A stretch of DNA of 64,000 bases from Paenibacillus rhizovicinus (lineage in GTDB: Bacteria; Bacillota; Bacilli; Paenibacillales; Paenibacillaceae), in the NCBI RefSeq assembly GCF_010365285.1, contig NZ_CP048286.1:1941001-2005000 (forward strand), written 5' to 3'. Both the position numbers and the translations under genes were made by a program. This document shows, in pieces, positions 16,894 through 24,221 of this stretch. The number at the start of each line of letters is the position of its first letter. Within the stretch, counting starts at the first letter, position 1. The notes below the pieces were generated by a model, which saw nothing but the letters and a program-made list of their open reading frames with translations, was not told the origin of the DNA and made no database searches.

Positions 16894-16956
16894 TTAGTTG
16901 AACAAAGGCTGCCAAGTGGCAGCCTTTGTGATGTGGAGCTCATTGTCCCCCGTTAG
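16892..16956. repeat. cassette-like site e
   Basis: After the IS110 copy-2 end come TTTAGTTGAAC, a perfect 13-bp stem (16902-16914 with 16917-16929, AGGCTGCC in its core), and the right arm GTCCCCCGTTAG (16945-16956). The left arm upstream of TTTAG was replaced by the IS. The stem shares its GGCTGCC/GGCAGCC core with site a. Confidence 0.6.
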
Positions 16957-17058
16957 AATAAAGAACTTTATTTACACTCAGCTGCTCACTTGAAGGAGCT
17001 GATTAAAGAACTTTATTTTGCGTTAAAGAACTTAATTTTCAATTAAAGAACTTTATTT
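16957..17058. repeat. four near-palindromic 17-bp repeats
   Basis: WTAAAGAACTTTATTT-like units start at 16957, 17002, 17022 and 17042 (spacings 45, 20 and 20). Each is close to self-complementary (AATAAAG/CTTTATT). No gene lies here. The last one runs into the right copy of the 24-bp repeat. Confidence 0.7.
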
Positions 17059-17073
17059 CCCCTCATCAGCATG
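17050..17073 (+). repeat. right copy of the 24-bp direct repeat
   Basis: Matches 10770-10793 at 23 of 24 positions. It is followed by TGCCGTTAGCG (17072-17082), another CGTTAG core. It marks the right edge of the AT-rich island. Confidence 0.7.
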
Positions 17074-17196
17074 CCGTTAGCGTTGTAACCGCTATCGTCT
17101 TTGTAATGTAACTGTAATATTTCCTTCATGTTCCTTTCAGAATCGGATTCTATAATAAACACATGACCCCCCTTTATTATATATTTTCTCTCTTGC

Positions 17197-17230
17197 GCCT
17201 GCGGATATTGCCGCAGGCCTCTTTGTTTTT
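17197..17230 (+). terminator. rightward hairpin terminator in the 17.1-17.6 kb gap
   Basis: Stem GCCTGCGG/CCGCAGGC with a 6-base loop and a CTCTTTGTTTTT tail. It is not adjacent to any rightward gene I can see, so it may end an unannotated transcript or insulate the island. Confidence 0.5.
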
Positions 17231-17264
17231 AAAGGCTTTTTACGGCTCACGGCCGTCTCCATAA

Positions 17265-17288
17265 CAAAAAAACGCGGCAGCAGCCGCG
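17265..17288 (-). terminator. leftward hairpin terminator
   Basis: CGCGGC/GCCGCG stem followed on the minus strand by a run of seven or more T. It would stop transcription coming from the KDPG aldolase gene. Confidence 0.6.
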
Positions 17289-17427
17289 CTTTCTATTAAC
17301 GTCCTCTATCACTCTACGATTGCATGCTCGATTTCAGCAGCGCATATAATTACATATTTCTTACACAGATGCAAAGCTGCTTCTATGATCCAAGCCAACC
17401 AAAACGATCATCGCAACTCCAACCACG

Positions 17428-17622
17428 CTTACGAATCCAGTTCACGCTATTCGCCCCATTCGGCTGCTTTTTGAAACGTAACGAATCCCACACACGCTAT
17501 TTAGTTGAAATGCTCTCAAAAAGCCATCATATGGCCCCTTTGTGCTGAAATAAGGCGCGTCAGATTCGTTAGCACGTCTCAAGTGACAATTTGGTCCGAA
17601 TAAGGTGCATACGATTCGTTAG
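17428..17622. repeat. four-box inverted repeat element, copy 1
   Basis: Four boxes of consensus TAACGAAYC-N(6-8)-CGCTATT lie at 17428 and 17479 (forward) and 17549 and 17599 (reverse). Start-to-start spacings are 51, 70 and 50 bases. The same ++-- layout with 50/70/50 spacing occurs at 42248-42441. The 17300-17640 gap holds no gene. Confidence 0.75.
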
Positions 17623-17640
17623 GGCTTCGTTAGAGCTTCG

Positions 17641-18282
17641 TTAGGACTTCGCTAACGCTTTTGCCGCGTCCGCGAACTTCCTCGCACGCTCTTCCAACAG
17701 GTCGAAGCGGCCGCTGCGTACCCAGTCGAGATTAACGAGCTTGCTGCCCATGCCGACCGCGCAAGCGCCTGCTTTGAAGTAATCGGCGATGTTGTCGAGG
17801 TCGACGCCGCCCGTTGCGAGCATCGGGATTTTGTCTAACGGCGCGCGAATTTCGGACAGGTACTTCCAGCCGAGCGTGCCCATCGGGAAGATCTTCACCG
17901 CTTCCGCGCCGGCTTTCCAGGCGCGAACGATTTCCGTCGGCGTCATGACGCCGGGCCATACCGGAACGCCGGTCTTCAAGCCGTAATCGACGACGGCTTC
18001 GTCGAGATTCGGGGAAATCAGGAATTGCGAGCCGGCCGCAATCGCTTCCTTCGCCATCTCCAGATCAAGCACCGTGCCTGCGCCGATGCCCGCTCGATCG
18101 CCGTACTTCTCGCGCCAGCGGCTGATCATGCCTGCCGCGCCTTCCGTGTTCATCGTAATCTCCATCAGCGTGATGCCGCCGTTCAGCAGCGCCTCCGCCG
18201 CTTGGTCTGCATACTGGTCCTCGATGTAACGAAAAATAGCGACGATCTTCTCTTGCTGCAATCTTTCAAGCATTACGCTCAC
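17641..18282 (-). CDS. eda: KDPG/KHG aldolase
   Basis: Class I aldolase of 213 residues, cleaving 2-keto-3-deoxy-6-phosphogluconate (and 4-hydroxy-2-oxoglutarate) to pyruvate plus an aldehyde. The GTG at 18282 is chosen because GGAGG lies 7 bases upstream. The Schiff-base Lys is in AEAVKIFPMGTLGWKYL, the catalytic Glu in ITLMEITMNTEG, and GIGAGTVLDLEMAKEAIAAG is the usual phosphate-region motif. No partner kdgK or edd gene is next to it, so it may serve uronate or sugar-acid use from elsewhere. Confidence 0.93.
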   Translation of the reverse strand: MSVMLERLQQEKIVAIFRYIEDQYADQAAEALLNGGITLMEITMNTEGAAGMISRWREKYGDRAGIGAGTVLDLEMAKEAIAAGSQFLISPNLDEAVVDYGLKTGVPVWPGVMTPTEIVRAWKAGAEAVKIFPMGTLGWKYLSEIRAPLDKIPMLATGGVDLDNIADYFKAGACAVGMGSKLVNLDWVRSGRFDLLEERARKFADAAKALAKS

Positions 18283-18381
18283 CGTACAGCCTCCATTCAT
18301 TTGTGCCAACCTGTATGAATTAAGACGCGCGTTTCCGCGCTGCATAACTTATACCCATTGTAGAACGAGCCTGCGGCCAAA

Positions 18382-19773
18382 TCAATCCAGATCGCGCCAA
18401 TAATCTTGCAATATACGGACAAATACGTTCGGAAAAGCGAGCGTCCGCATCTCTTCCGGTCCGATCCACCTATAATTGGCCGGCGCCGGGCCTTCTCCGT
18501 AAGCAGCGAGAGCTTCCGAAGCAGCGGCCGGATATTCGCCAGTTCCGCCTGATCCCACTGCCGTTCCAGCAGCCTCCGACTGCCAGAAGCCGAATTCCGC
18601 CCGATACACCTGCATGTCCCACACGATGTGGCTGAACACATGATCCGTCTCGCCCCACCATGAATCCGGCCGAACGAGCAAGCCTTCCTCTGCCGACAGT
18701 GCACGGCTGAGGAAATCCGCCATCGCCGAGCGGCGGTCCGTCGAGGCAGCCCCAGCTGCCTGTACGTTCAAGACGCCGCCGTCCGCATGATTAGCAGCCG
18801 GCTCCGCCGGGAAGGCCAGCTCCAATCCGGCTGCCGTCTCCATCACGCCGTCATCGGCGGCGGCGAATCCCGCAGCCGATGACGCTTCCCCTACGGCTGC
18901 AGCAGGTTTGCCGCGGCCGCGCCGCTTGGCCGGCGCAGCCGCGGCCAGCGCTTCAGGCGCGAGCACATGCGGCAGCTCCCACATTTGCGCGAGCAAGCCG
19001 CTCTCCGGCCGCTGGCGCACGAGCAGCTTACCGGCCAGCTCGGCGCTGCCGGTAATAAGCGCGGCAATCCGCGTCTCCCGCCGCGGCGGCTTCGCCTTCG
19101 TCTTGATCGGCAGCACATGCTCCTTGCCTGCCATGCGGCCTTCGCAGTGCATCATCACCGGGCAGGTCAAGCAGCCCGGCGACTTCGGCGTGCACACGAG
19201 CGCGCCGAGTTCCATCAGCGCCTGGTTGAAGTCGCCCGCCGAGCCTTCCGGAATGAGCGATGCCGCCAGTTTCTCGATGTTCACGCGCGTCGCAGGCTTC
19301 GCAATATCTTCCTCCAGGCAGAAGTACCGCGACAGCACGCGCATGACATTGCCGTCGACCGCCGGCTCCGGCCGGTTGAACGCAATGCTCATGATCGCTC
19401 CGGTCGTGTACGGCCCGACGCCCCGAAGAGCGGACACGGCTTCTTTGTCGTCCGGCACGATGCCCCCGTGACGGGTCAGCACCTCGCGGGCGCCTGCCTG
19501 CAAATTGCGGGCACGGGAATAATAGCCGAGCCCTTCCCAGCATTTCAGTACGTCCGGTTCCGGCGCGTTCGCGAGCGCGGCGGCCGACGGAAATTTCTCC
19601 ATGAACCGCTCATAGTAAGGAATCACGGTATCGACGCGCGTCTGCTGCAGCATGATTTCCGATACCCAAACTCTGTACGGGTCGCGGTTCATGCGCCAAG
19701 GCAGGTCCCGTTTATTGGCCAAATACCAGTGCAGCAGCTCCCTGCTGAAATAGCTTGCCGCTTCCGTTGTCAT
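18382..19773 (-). CDS. mutY: A/G-specific adenine glycosylase MutY
   Basis: Base-excision repair enzyme removing adenine mispaired with 8-oxoguanine. Catalytic Glu is in WVSEIMLQQTRVDTV, the helix-hairpin-helix and catalytic Asp in LRGVGPYTTGAIMS and PAVDGNVMRVLSR, and the iron-sulfur ligands in CTPKSPGCLTCPVMMHC (C-x6-C-x2-C-x5-C). At 463 residues it is about 80-100 longer than usual. The excess is an Ala/Gly-rich low-complexity insert around residues 270-350 inside the C-terminal NUDIX-like recognition domain. It overlaps the AraC gene by four bases. Confidence 0.95.
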   Translation of the reverse strand: MTTEAASYFSRELLHWYLANKRDLPWRMNRDPYRVWVSEIMLQQTRVDTVIPYYERFMEKFPSAAALANAPEPDVLKCWEGLGYYSRARNLQAGAREVLTRHGGIVPDDKEAVSALRGVGPYTTGAIMSIAFNRPEPAVDGNVMRVLSRYFCLEEDIAKPATRVNIEKLAASLIPEGSAGDFNQALMELGALVCTPKSPGCLTCPVMMHCEGRMAGKEHVLPIKTKAKPPRRETRIAALITGSAELAGKLLVRQRPESGLLAQMWELPHVLAPEALAAAAPAKRRGRGKPAAAVGEASSAAGFAAADDGVMETAAGLELAFPAEPAANHADGGVLNVQAAGAASTDRRSAMADFLSRALSAEEGLLVRPDSWWGETDHVFSHIVWDMQVYRAEFGFWQSEAAGTAVGSGGTGEYPAAASEALAAYGEGPAPANYRWIGPEEMRTLAFPNVFVRILQDYWRDLD

Positions 19774-20636
19774 ACCGATCCCTCCGTTCCTTCAACGCCT
19801 TTCGGGGCCGAATGGAAAATATGCCGATACCGGCTTGGGGTAACGCCGATATGCTGCTTGAAAATACGGGAAAAATAATGATTCTGCATGCCGACTTTCC
19901 GAGCGACATCCGTAATGCTGAGCTCCTGATCCTCGAGCAGCGTCCTCGCGAGCTCCAGCCTTCGGATATTCACGTACTGTGCCGGCGCGTATCCGACGAT
20001 GCTTTTGAAGTAACCGATAAAATAGTTCGGGTGAAGGTACACGAGCCGGGCTAGATCCTCGATTGCAATCGCCTCGGACAGATGCTCTTCGATGTATTCA
20101 AGCACGCGGTCGACTTTCTCAAGCGGTTCGATGGCGTTCAGCGTCGATTCGTCGATGCCGCCGTATTCTAGGAAACACGCAAGCAGCTCGAACATCGAAG
20201 CCCGAATTCGCAGTTCCCGCGTAAGCTGCGTGGAGCGGAAGGCCGCGAGCAGCTGCTCGAACAGTAGCTTCATGCGTTCCTGTTCCTCATCCTTAGGGAC
20301 GACGCAGATCGGCAGCTGCAGCAGATCGAACACTTCCATGTCTCCGATGGGAGCCCGGAAGTGGCACCAATACAAGCTGACCGCCACATCGACGTGCGCT
20401 TCAAGCGCCGGGAATGCGCTCGGAGGAACAAGCATGAGCTGCCCCGGCTTCATCTCCATTGTCCGGCCGCCGAATGTCAGCAGTCCTTCCCCTTCTTGAA
20501 TGAGCCAGATCCGATAGATCTCCGGCGTTAAATACGTATGATTTCCCGGAGGAGTGCTCGAGTAAGCGGCCATGGATACTTCGGCTTGAAACCGGTGAAA
20601 ATAATTTTGAATGATCGTCCTATAAGTAAGTTTCAT
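19770..20636 (-). CDS. AraC-family transcriptional regulator
   Basis: Regulator of 288 residues with an N-terminal cupin-like sensing domain (LLTFGGRTMEMKPGQLMLVPP) and a C-terminal double helix-turn-helix (AIAIEDLARLVYLHPNYFIGYFKSIVGYAP, then SITDVARKVGMQNHYFSRIFKQHIGVTPSRYR). Start at 20636 has TTGGAG; an ATG at 20657 is a possible alternative. It overlaps mutY by four bases, which probably reflects gene packing rather than shared function. No target is evident. Confidence 0.92.
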   Translation of the reverse strand: MKLTYRTIIQNYFHRFQAEVSMAAYSSTPPGNHTYLTPEIYRIWLIQEGEGLLTFGGRTMEMKPGQLMLVPPSAFPALEAHVDVAVSLYWCHFRAPIGDMEVFDLLQLPICVVPKDEEQERMKLLFEQLLAAFRSTQLTRELRIRASMFELLACFLEYGGIDESTLNAIEPLEKVDRVLEYIEEHLSEAIAIEDLARLVYLHPNYFIGYFKSIVGYAPAQYVNIRRLELARTLLEDQELSITDVARKVGMQNHYFSRIFKQHIGVTPSRYRHIFHSAPKGVEGTEGSV

Positions 20637-20804
20637 TTGGAACTCCAAATTAATCAAAATATGAGCATGTAATCAAATACGCTCTATTATATCGCAACGG
20701 CTCGATAGGAACTACCTGGATTGTATTTACAATTATTTCCTGGACTTCATGGTCGAAATTCACTCGCTCGATATAGCATCTTAATGACAGGAGGCTCTCC
20801 GCCT

Positions 20805-21155
20805 ATGCTGCGCCCCGCATCTCATGCCGCTTGCTTCGGACATTTGCGCAAACTAATGCTTCTAACGCCCGCTGCCCTGCTGCTGCTAGGCGGCTGCGGT
20901 TCAGTTTCCAAGATGACGACAGGATCAGTAGATACGCCCCAGGCATTCAGATCCAATTGCGTGTCCTGCCACGGCACCGACCTGCAGGGACGCATGGGGC
21001 CGGCCACGAACTTAACGCAAGTCGGGAAGCGGATGTCCAAGTCGCAGATCGCGGCGCAAATCCAGAAAGGCGGCGGAGGCATGCCCGCATTCTCCGGCAG
21101 GCTGACGAGTTCCCAGATCGAGGAGCTGGCCTCCTGGCTGAGCGCCAAAAGGTAA
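20805..21155 (+). CDS. lipoprotein c-type cytochrome
   Basis: Membrane-anchored monohaem cytochrome of 116 residues, similar to the small c-550/c-551 proteins of Bacilli. The start at 20805 follows AGGAGG. The signal peptide ends at the lipobox LLLGGC, the haem site is NCVSCHG, and the distal Met ligand is probably in GGGGMPAFSGRLTSSQIEELASWL. It should carry electrons on the outer face of the membrane. It is transcribed alone, with a terminator just after. Confidence 0.93.
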   Translation: MLRPASHAACFGHLRKLMLLTPAALLLLGGCGSVSKMTTGSVDTPQAFRSNCVSCHGTDLQGRMGPATNLTQVGKRMSKSQIAAQIQKGGGGMPAFSGRLTSSQIEELASWLSAKR

Positions 21156-21173
21156 CAAAGAGACATAACAAAG

Positions 21174-21219
21174 AGACCCTCATGCATCGGCGTGAGCAGC
21201 CGTACACGAGGGTCTTTTT
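21174..21219 (+). terminator. terminator after the cytochrome gene
   Basis: Stem AGACCCTC/GAGGGTCT (21174-21181 with 21208-21215) and a T tail, 18 bases past the stop codon. Confidence 0.75.
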
Positions 21220-21263
21220 CCGTCCGAATCCAAACGGTACATAGGTTATACGCGTTACGCCGG

Positions 21264-21497
21264 TTACAATTCCATTGCCCGCCGCTTGTCGTCCGACCGT
21301 TTCATCTGGGGCAAACCCATGCCGAGCGTCCCCTGGTACGTCCATTTGGCGTCGCCCATTACGGGATGCCGCGGAAACAGGTCGCCTTGAAGCAGCGGGA
21401 GCGAGCCGCCCCACATATTCCCGTACAACCCATCCAGCGGCACGACCTGCCCGCTCCTGAATATCCGTTTCGACAGCAGCTCCGGTTTCAATCCCAT
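21264..21497 (-). CDS. small protein with a YjzC-like pattern
   Basis: A 77-residue protein, start at 21497 with a GGGGG-type site 10 bases upstream. The pattern FRSGQVVPLDGLYGN, GDLFPRHP and AKWTYQG resembles the short YjzC-like spore-former proteins (R-x-GQ, P..G.Y, G..FP, WTY). No membrane segment or signal is seen. The function is unknown and the family assignment tentative. It sits between cytochrome and acpS. Confidence 0.6.
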   Translation of the reverse strand: MGLKPELLSKRIFRSGQVVPLDGLYGNMWGGSLPLLQGDLFPRHPVMGDAKWTYQGTLGMGLPQMKRSDDKRRAMEL

Positions 21498-21578
21498 TCG
21501 CAGCCGCCCCCTTCCGCCCGGTTTTGTTACGTTTTATTCCAATTATGGGCAAAAGGTACCGCGGATATGCAGACGTTT

Positions 21579-21974
21579 TCAATTCATGCGTTCCACGATG
21601 ACGTAAGCGGAGGCTAATGCATGATCGTGCGAGATGGATACGTGAACGGCAACGTCCGGTTCATGCATGCCAAGCCGGTTCCAAGCTTCCGCCGACAGAC
21701 GGCAGAGCGGCTTGCCGCTGCTCTCGCGGCCGATCTCGATGTCCTGAAAACCGAGCGTGCCGCCAATGCCGCAGCCGAACGCTTTGGAGACGGCTTCCTT
21801 GACGGCGAACCGGCCGCCGACGAATTCAACGAAGCGCCGGCCGCTGTAGGCCGCGGCCATATCCCGCTCGCGTTCGGTCAGGATCCGCTCCTGAAACCGC
21901 GCGCCGGCCGAGCCGCGCAATGCTTTCTCGATCCGCTCCAACGAAGCGAGATCATGTCCGATTCCGATAATCAA
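21579..21974 (-). CDS. acpS: holo-[acyl-carrier-protein] synthase
   Basis: Transfers the 4'-phosphopantetheine arm from CoA to the acyl carrier protein, 131 residues. The signature MIIGIGHDLASLERIEKAL holds the metal-binding Asp, and FVGGRFAVKEAVSKAFGCGIG the second conserved block with Glu and Lys. The end HVSISHDHALASAYVIVE is usual for AcpS. It lies just downstream of the SGNH hydrolase gene. Confidence 0.96.
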   Translation of the reverse strand: MIIGIGHDLASLERIEKALRGSAGARFQERILTERERDMAAAYSGRRFVEFVGGRFAVKEAVSKAFGCGIGGTLGFQDIEIGRESSGKPLCRLSAEAWNRLGMHEPDVAVHVSISHDHALASAYVIVERMN

Positions 21975-21993
21975 ACTCTCTCAACCGCCTCAC

Positions 21994-23112
21994 TTAAACG
22001 ACGACGCCGATGAGCGCCAGTCTAAAATTCGTTCCCCTGCATTCCGGCCGATCGCCGTGAATGACTTCAAGCTCGAACCGGTGCGTACCGGGCGCCAAGT
22101 CGTCACCCAGGAAGCAGCTGCGGAACCAGCCTTCGTCGCCGCACCAATCCGGCCGTTCTCTGCTCGCGGTCACCCATTCCCCGCCGTCGAACCGATAACG
22201 GAACTCCGCCGATGTTTTGCCGAAATCGAAGCCGAGGGATAACCCCCGCCCGTTGAAGGAAAAAGCCAGCTTCGCGCCGACCGCCGCCGTTTCCAGCACT
22301 TGATCGATCCATTCGTAATAGGGCCAGCGGCGTATCGTCCAAGGTCCTTCCGTCTCCGCCGCGGCAAGAGGCAGAATCCCGGCCTCGCCCCAATGCGCCG
22401 GATTCAGCGGCAATGGCAAAGCCTGTCCGGCAGCGCCATAGGAAGACGAACGCGCCGCGTCGCCGCTGCGACCGTCGCCCAGCAACTCTGTCTCCAAGTA
22501 CGCAATAATGCTTTGACCGTAGCTCAAACTGCCTCGGCTCGTCGGATGCAAGCCGTCCGGCAGCCATTCTTCCCAGCGCATGCGGCCTTTGCGCACTTCT
22601 TCCAGCGCATGGAGTCCCATCCAGACGGAGCCGGTGCCGTAATGATCCGCGAGCGCTTCCAGCCCTGCTATCGAATCCGGAACGCCGCCTTCTAGCATCG
22701 CCCCGTACATGTCCTGCATATACGTATGCGCCAAGACGACATCCCGCTTGCCGTCCGCCAGCAGCTTGCGGAGAAGGCCTTCGCGCGTCCGGCTGCGTTT
22801 CTCGGCAGGCTCGCCTTGGTCGTTCACGGCATAGTCGATGAACACCAGCTGACAGCCGCGGTCGATCAGGTCCCGCTTCGCCCGGAAGACGGCGAGCTCG
22901 CTGCCCGTTGCGCCGATGGCGGCATTCTCGACGACGATTCTCGCATGCGGAAACTGGTCGACGAGCCAGCTGACGACCGGCTCCGGCCAATTGTGCCGCG
23001 GACGGGCGTCGGTGATCGACCCGCCGATGAAGCCAACGGTCAGTTGGCCTTCCGACAGTGCTTGCAAGGTATGGATGAGCGGATTGCGATGATGCCAAAC
23101 AGCTGGATTCAT
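21994..23112 (-). CDS. SGNH/GDSL hydrolase
   Basis: Cytosolic esterase-type protein of 372 residues; start at 23112 with GGGGAGG upstream. Block I is GFIGGSITDA (nucleophile Ser), block II ENAAIGATGSE, block III DYAVNDQGEP (Asn), block V DGLHPTSRG (Asp and His). A C-terminal beta-sandwich-like part (LSLGFDFGKTSAEFRYRFDGGEW) resembles carbohydrate-esterase-linked domains. It may deacetylate sugars; this is inferred only from the class. Confidence 0.88.
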   Translation of the reverse strand: MNPAVWHHRNPLIHTLQALSEGQLTVGFIGGSITDARPRHNWPEPVVSWLVDQFPHARIVVENAAIGATGSELAVFRAKRDLIDRGCQLVFIDYAVNDQGEPAEKRSRTREGLLRKLLADGKRDVVLAHTYMQDMYGAMLEGGVPDSIAGLEALADHYGTGSVWMGLHALEEVRKGRMRWEEWLPDGLHPTSRGSLSYGQSIIAYLETELLGDGRSGDAARSSSYGAAGQALPLPLNPAHWGEAGILPLAAAETEGPWTIRRWPYYEWIDQVLETAAVGAKLAFSFNGRGLSLGFDFGKTSAEFRYRFDGGEWVTASRERPDWCGDEGWFRSCFLGDDLAPGTHRFELEVIHGDRPECRGTNFRLALIGVVV

Positions 23113-23156
23113 AGTACGGCTACCTCCCCATATTGAAACAACTGCCCTTATCATAA

Positions 23157-23196
23157 CAAAAAAAAGCAGCCGGCAGTATGCTTCCGCTGCCAGCTG
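23157..23196 (-). terminator. terminator upstream of the SGNH gene on the minus strand
   Basis: CAGCCGGCAG/CTGCCAGCTG stem (23167-23176 with 23187-23196) with a T run on the minus strand. It follows the signal-peptidase gene. Confidence 0.7.
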
Positions 23197-23246
23197 TCAG
23201 TAGGTTTCTTCCTGCTTTCTCATTGCCTCTTACTGCTTGCTGCCCA

Positions 23247-24023
23247 TTACAGCTTATGGCCGATCCGTTTCCGTTCATCGCTCAGCAGGATATAGAGCAC
23301 TTTGCCTTTGACCTGATACGCATGTACCAGGCCGAAAATCCTGCTGTCCACGCTGTTGCTCCGATTGTCGCCAAGCACGAAGAAGCTGCCCTCCGGAATC
23401 CGCTGCGGTACCGTGGTCAAATGCTGCCGGTAATCTTTCACCACCGCATAGCTTTCCGCGAGCGGCTGGCCGTTCAGGATGACGCTGTCGTCATCGAATG
23501 CAATCGTATCCCCGCCCATGGCCACGATGCGCTGCACGTTCTCCCGTCCATCCCGATCGAAGACGATGATATCTCCGTTCCCGTAGGAGCTTGCCCGCGC
23601 ATCCACCATGATTTGCTCGCCCGAGCGAATCGTCTCCTCCATGGAGGGACCTTCGAGCACGTAATTCTTCATTCCGAGCAGCGGCTTCACGGATACGAGC
23701 TGCGTGGCCGCAAGCAGTACGAGAATCGAAGCTGCATATACGTACCACCGGTTATAACTGCGAAGTAGGATGGATTTGAGCCGAACGGCGCTGACGGCGG
23801 CATCGGCGAGTGCGTACAGTTCAGTCAGCAGTACGATTGCCAGCGCTGCCGGGATCGCCCAAAACGACGGCTTGAATGAAATCATGATCACGGCCGGGAC
23901 GATGAGAATGAAGCCCAGCATTAGGAGCGCCTTTCTCCACTGGCCATTGTATAACTGCCCCAGTCCGGGCAAGAGCAAAGAAAGAAGTACAGCCGGCAGG
24001 ACACGACGTCTCTTCTGATTCAT
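23247..24023 (-). CDS. signal peptidase I-like protein with altered catalytic Lys
   Basis: Membrane S26-family protein of 258 residues from MNQKRRR (24023). The N-terminal part has several membrane helices, opening with LPAVLLSLLLPGLGQLYNGQWRKA, a TM2-like motif not found in ordinary SipS. The nucleophile is Ser127 in GPSMEETI, and box E is LGDNRSNSVDSR. The position of the general base Lys (KR in VKRIIG of SipS) reads VQRIVAMGGD, with Gln164. The enzyme may therefore be inactive, use another base, or have another role. The start has only a weak ribosome site. Confidence 0.85.
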   Translation of the reverse strand: MNQKRRRVLPAVLLSLLLPGLGQLYNGQWRKALLMLGFILIVPAVIMISFKPSFWAIPAALAIVLLTELYALADAAVSAVRLKSILLRSYNRWYVYAASILVLLAATQLVSVKPLLGMKNYVLEGPSMEETIRSGEQIMVDARASSYGNGDIIVFDRDGRENVQRIVAMGGDTIAFDDDSVILNGQPLAESYAVVKDYRQHLTTVPQRIPEGSFFVLGDNRSNSVDSRIFGLVHAYQVKGKVLYILLSDERKRIGHKL

Positions 24024-24157
24024 AGGTTCTCGTTCACTGCTTTCCTCCAGGGTGGAACAACCTTCCAAAGTATAGCACCCTGGGGGCAAGCCCGTCACTA
24101 GCTCCGGCGATGATCGCGTAATCAAATCGCCATTCATTCATGAAAGCATGAACCATT

Positions 24158-24194
24158 GCAAACAAATAACGCCCTCCGGCCGAAGCCGAAGGGC
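24158..24194 (-). terminator. terminator after nadE
   Basis: GCCCTCCGGC/GCCGAAGGGC stem (24171-24180 with 24185-24194) followed on the minus strand by GTTATTTGTTTG. Confidence 0.7.
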
Positions 24195-24221
24195 GTACAT
24201 GTACATGCATGATGCGGAATC

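Noticed and set aside
12086-17082. Canonical integron attC sites
   Set aside because: I looked for RYYYAAC and GTTRRRY at the site ends. The CGTTAG cores come close, but the last positions do not fit and no IntI-type insertion is present, so I keep only the cassette-like reading.
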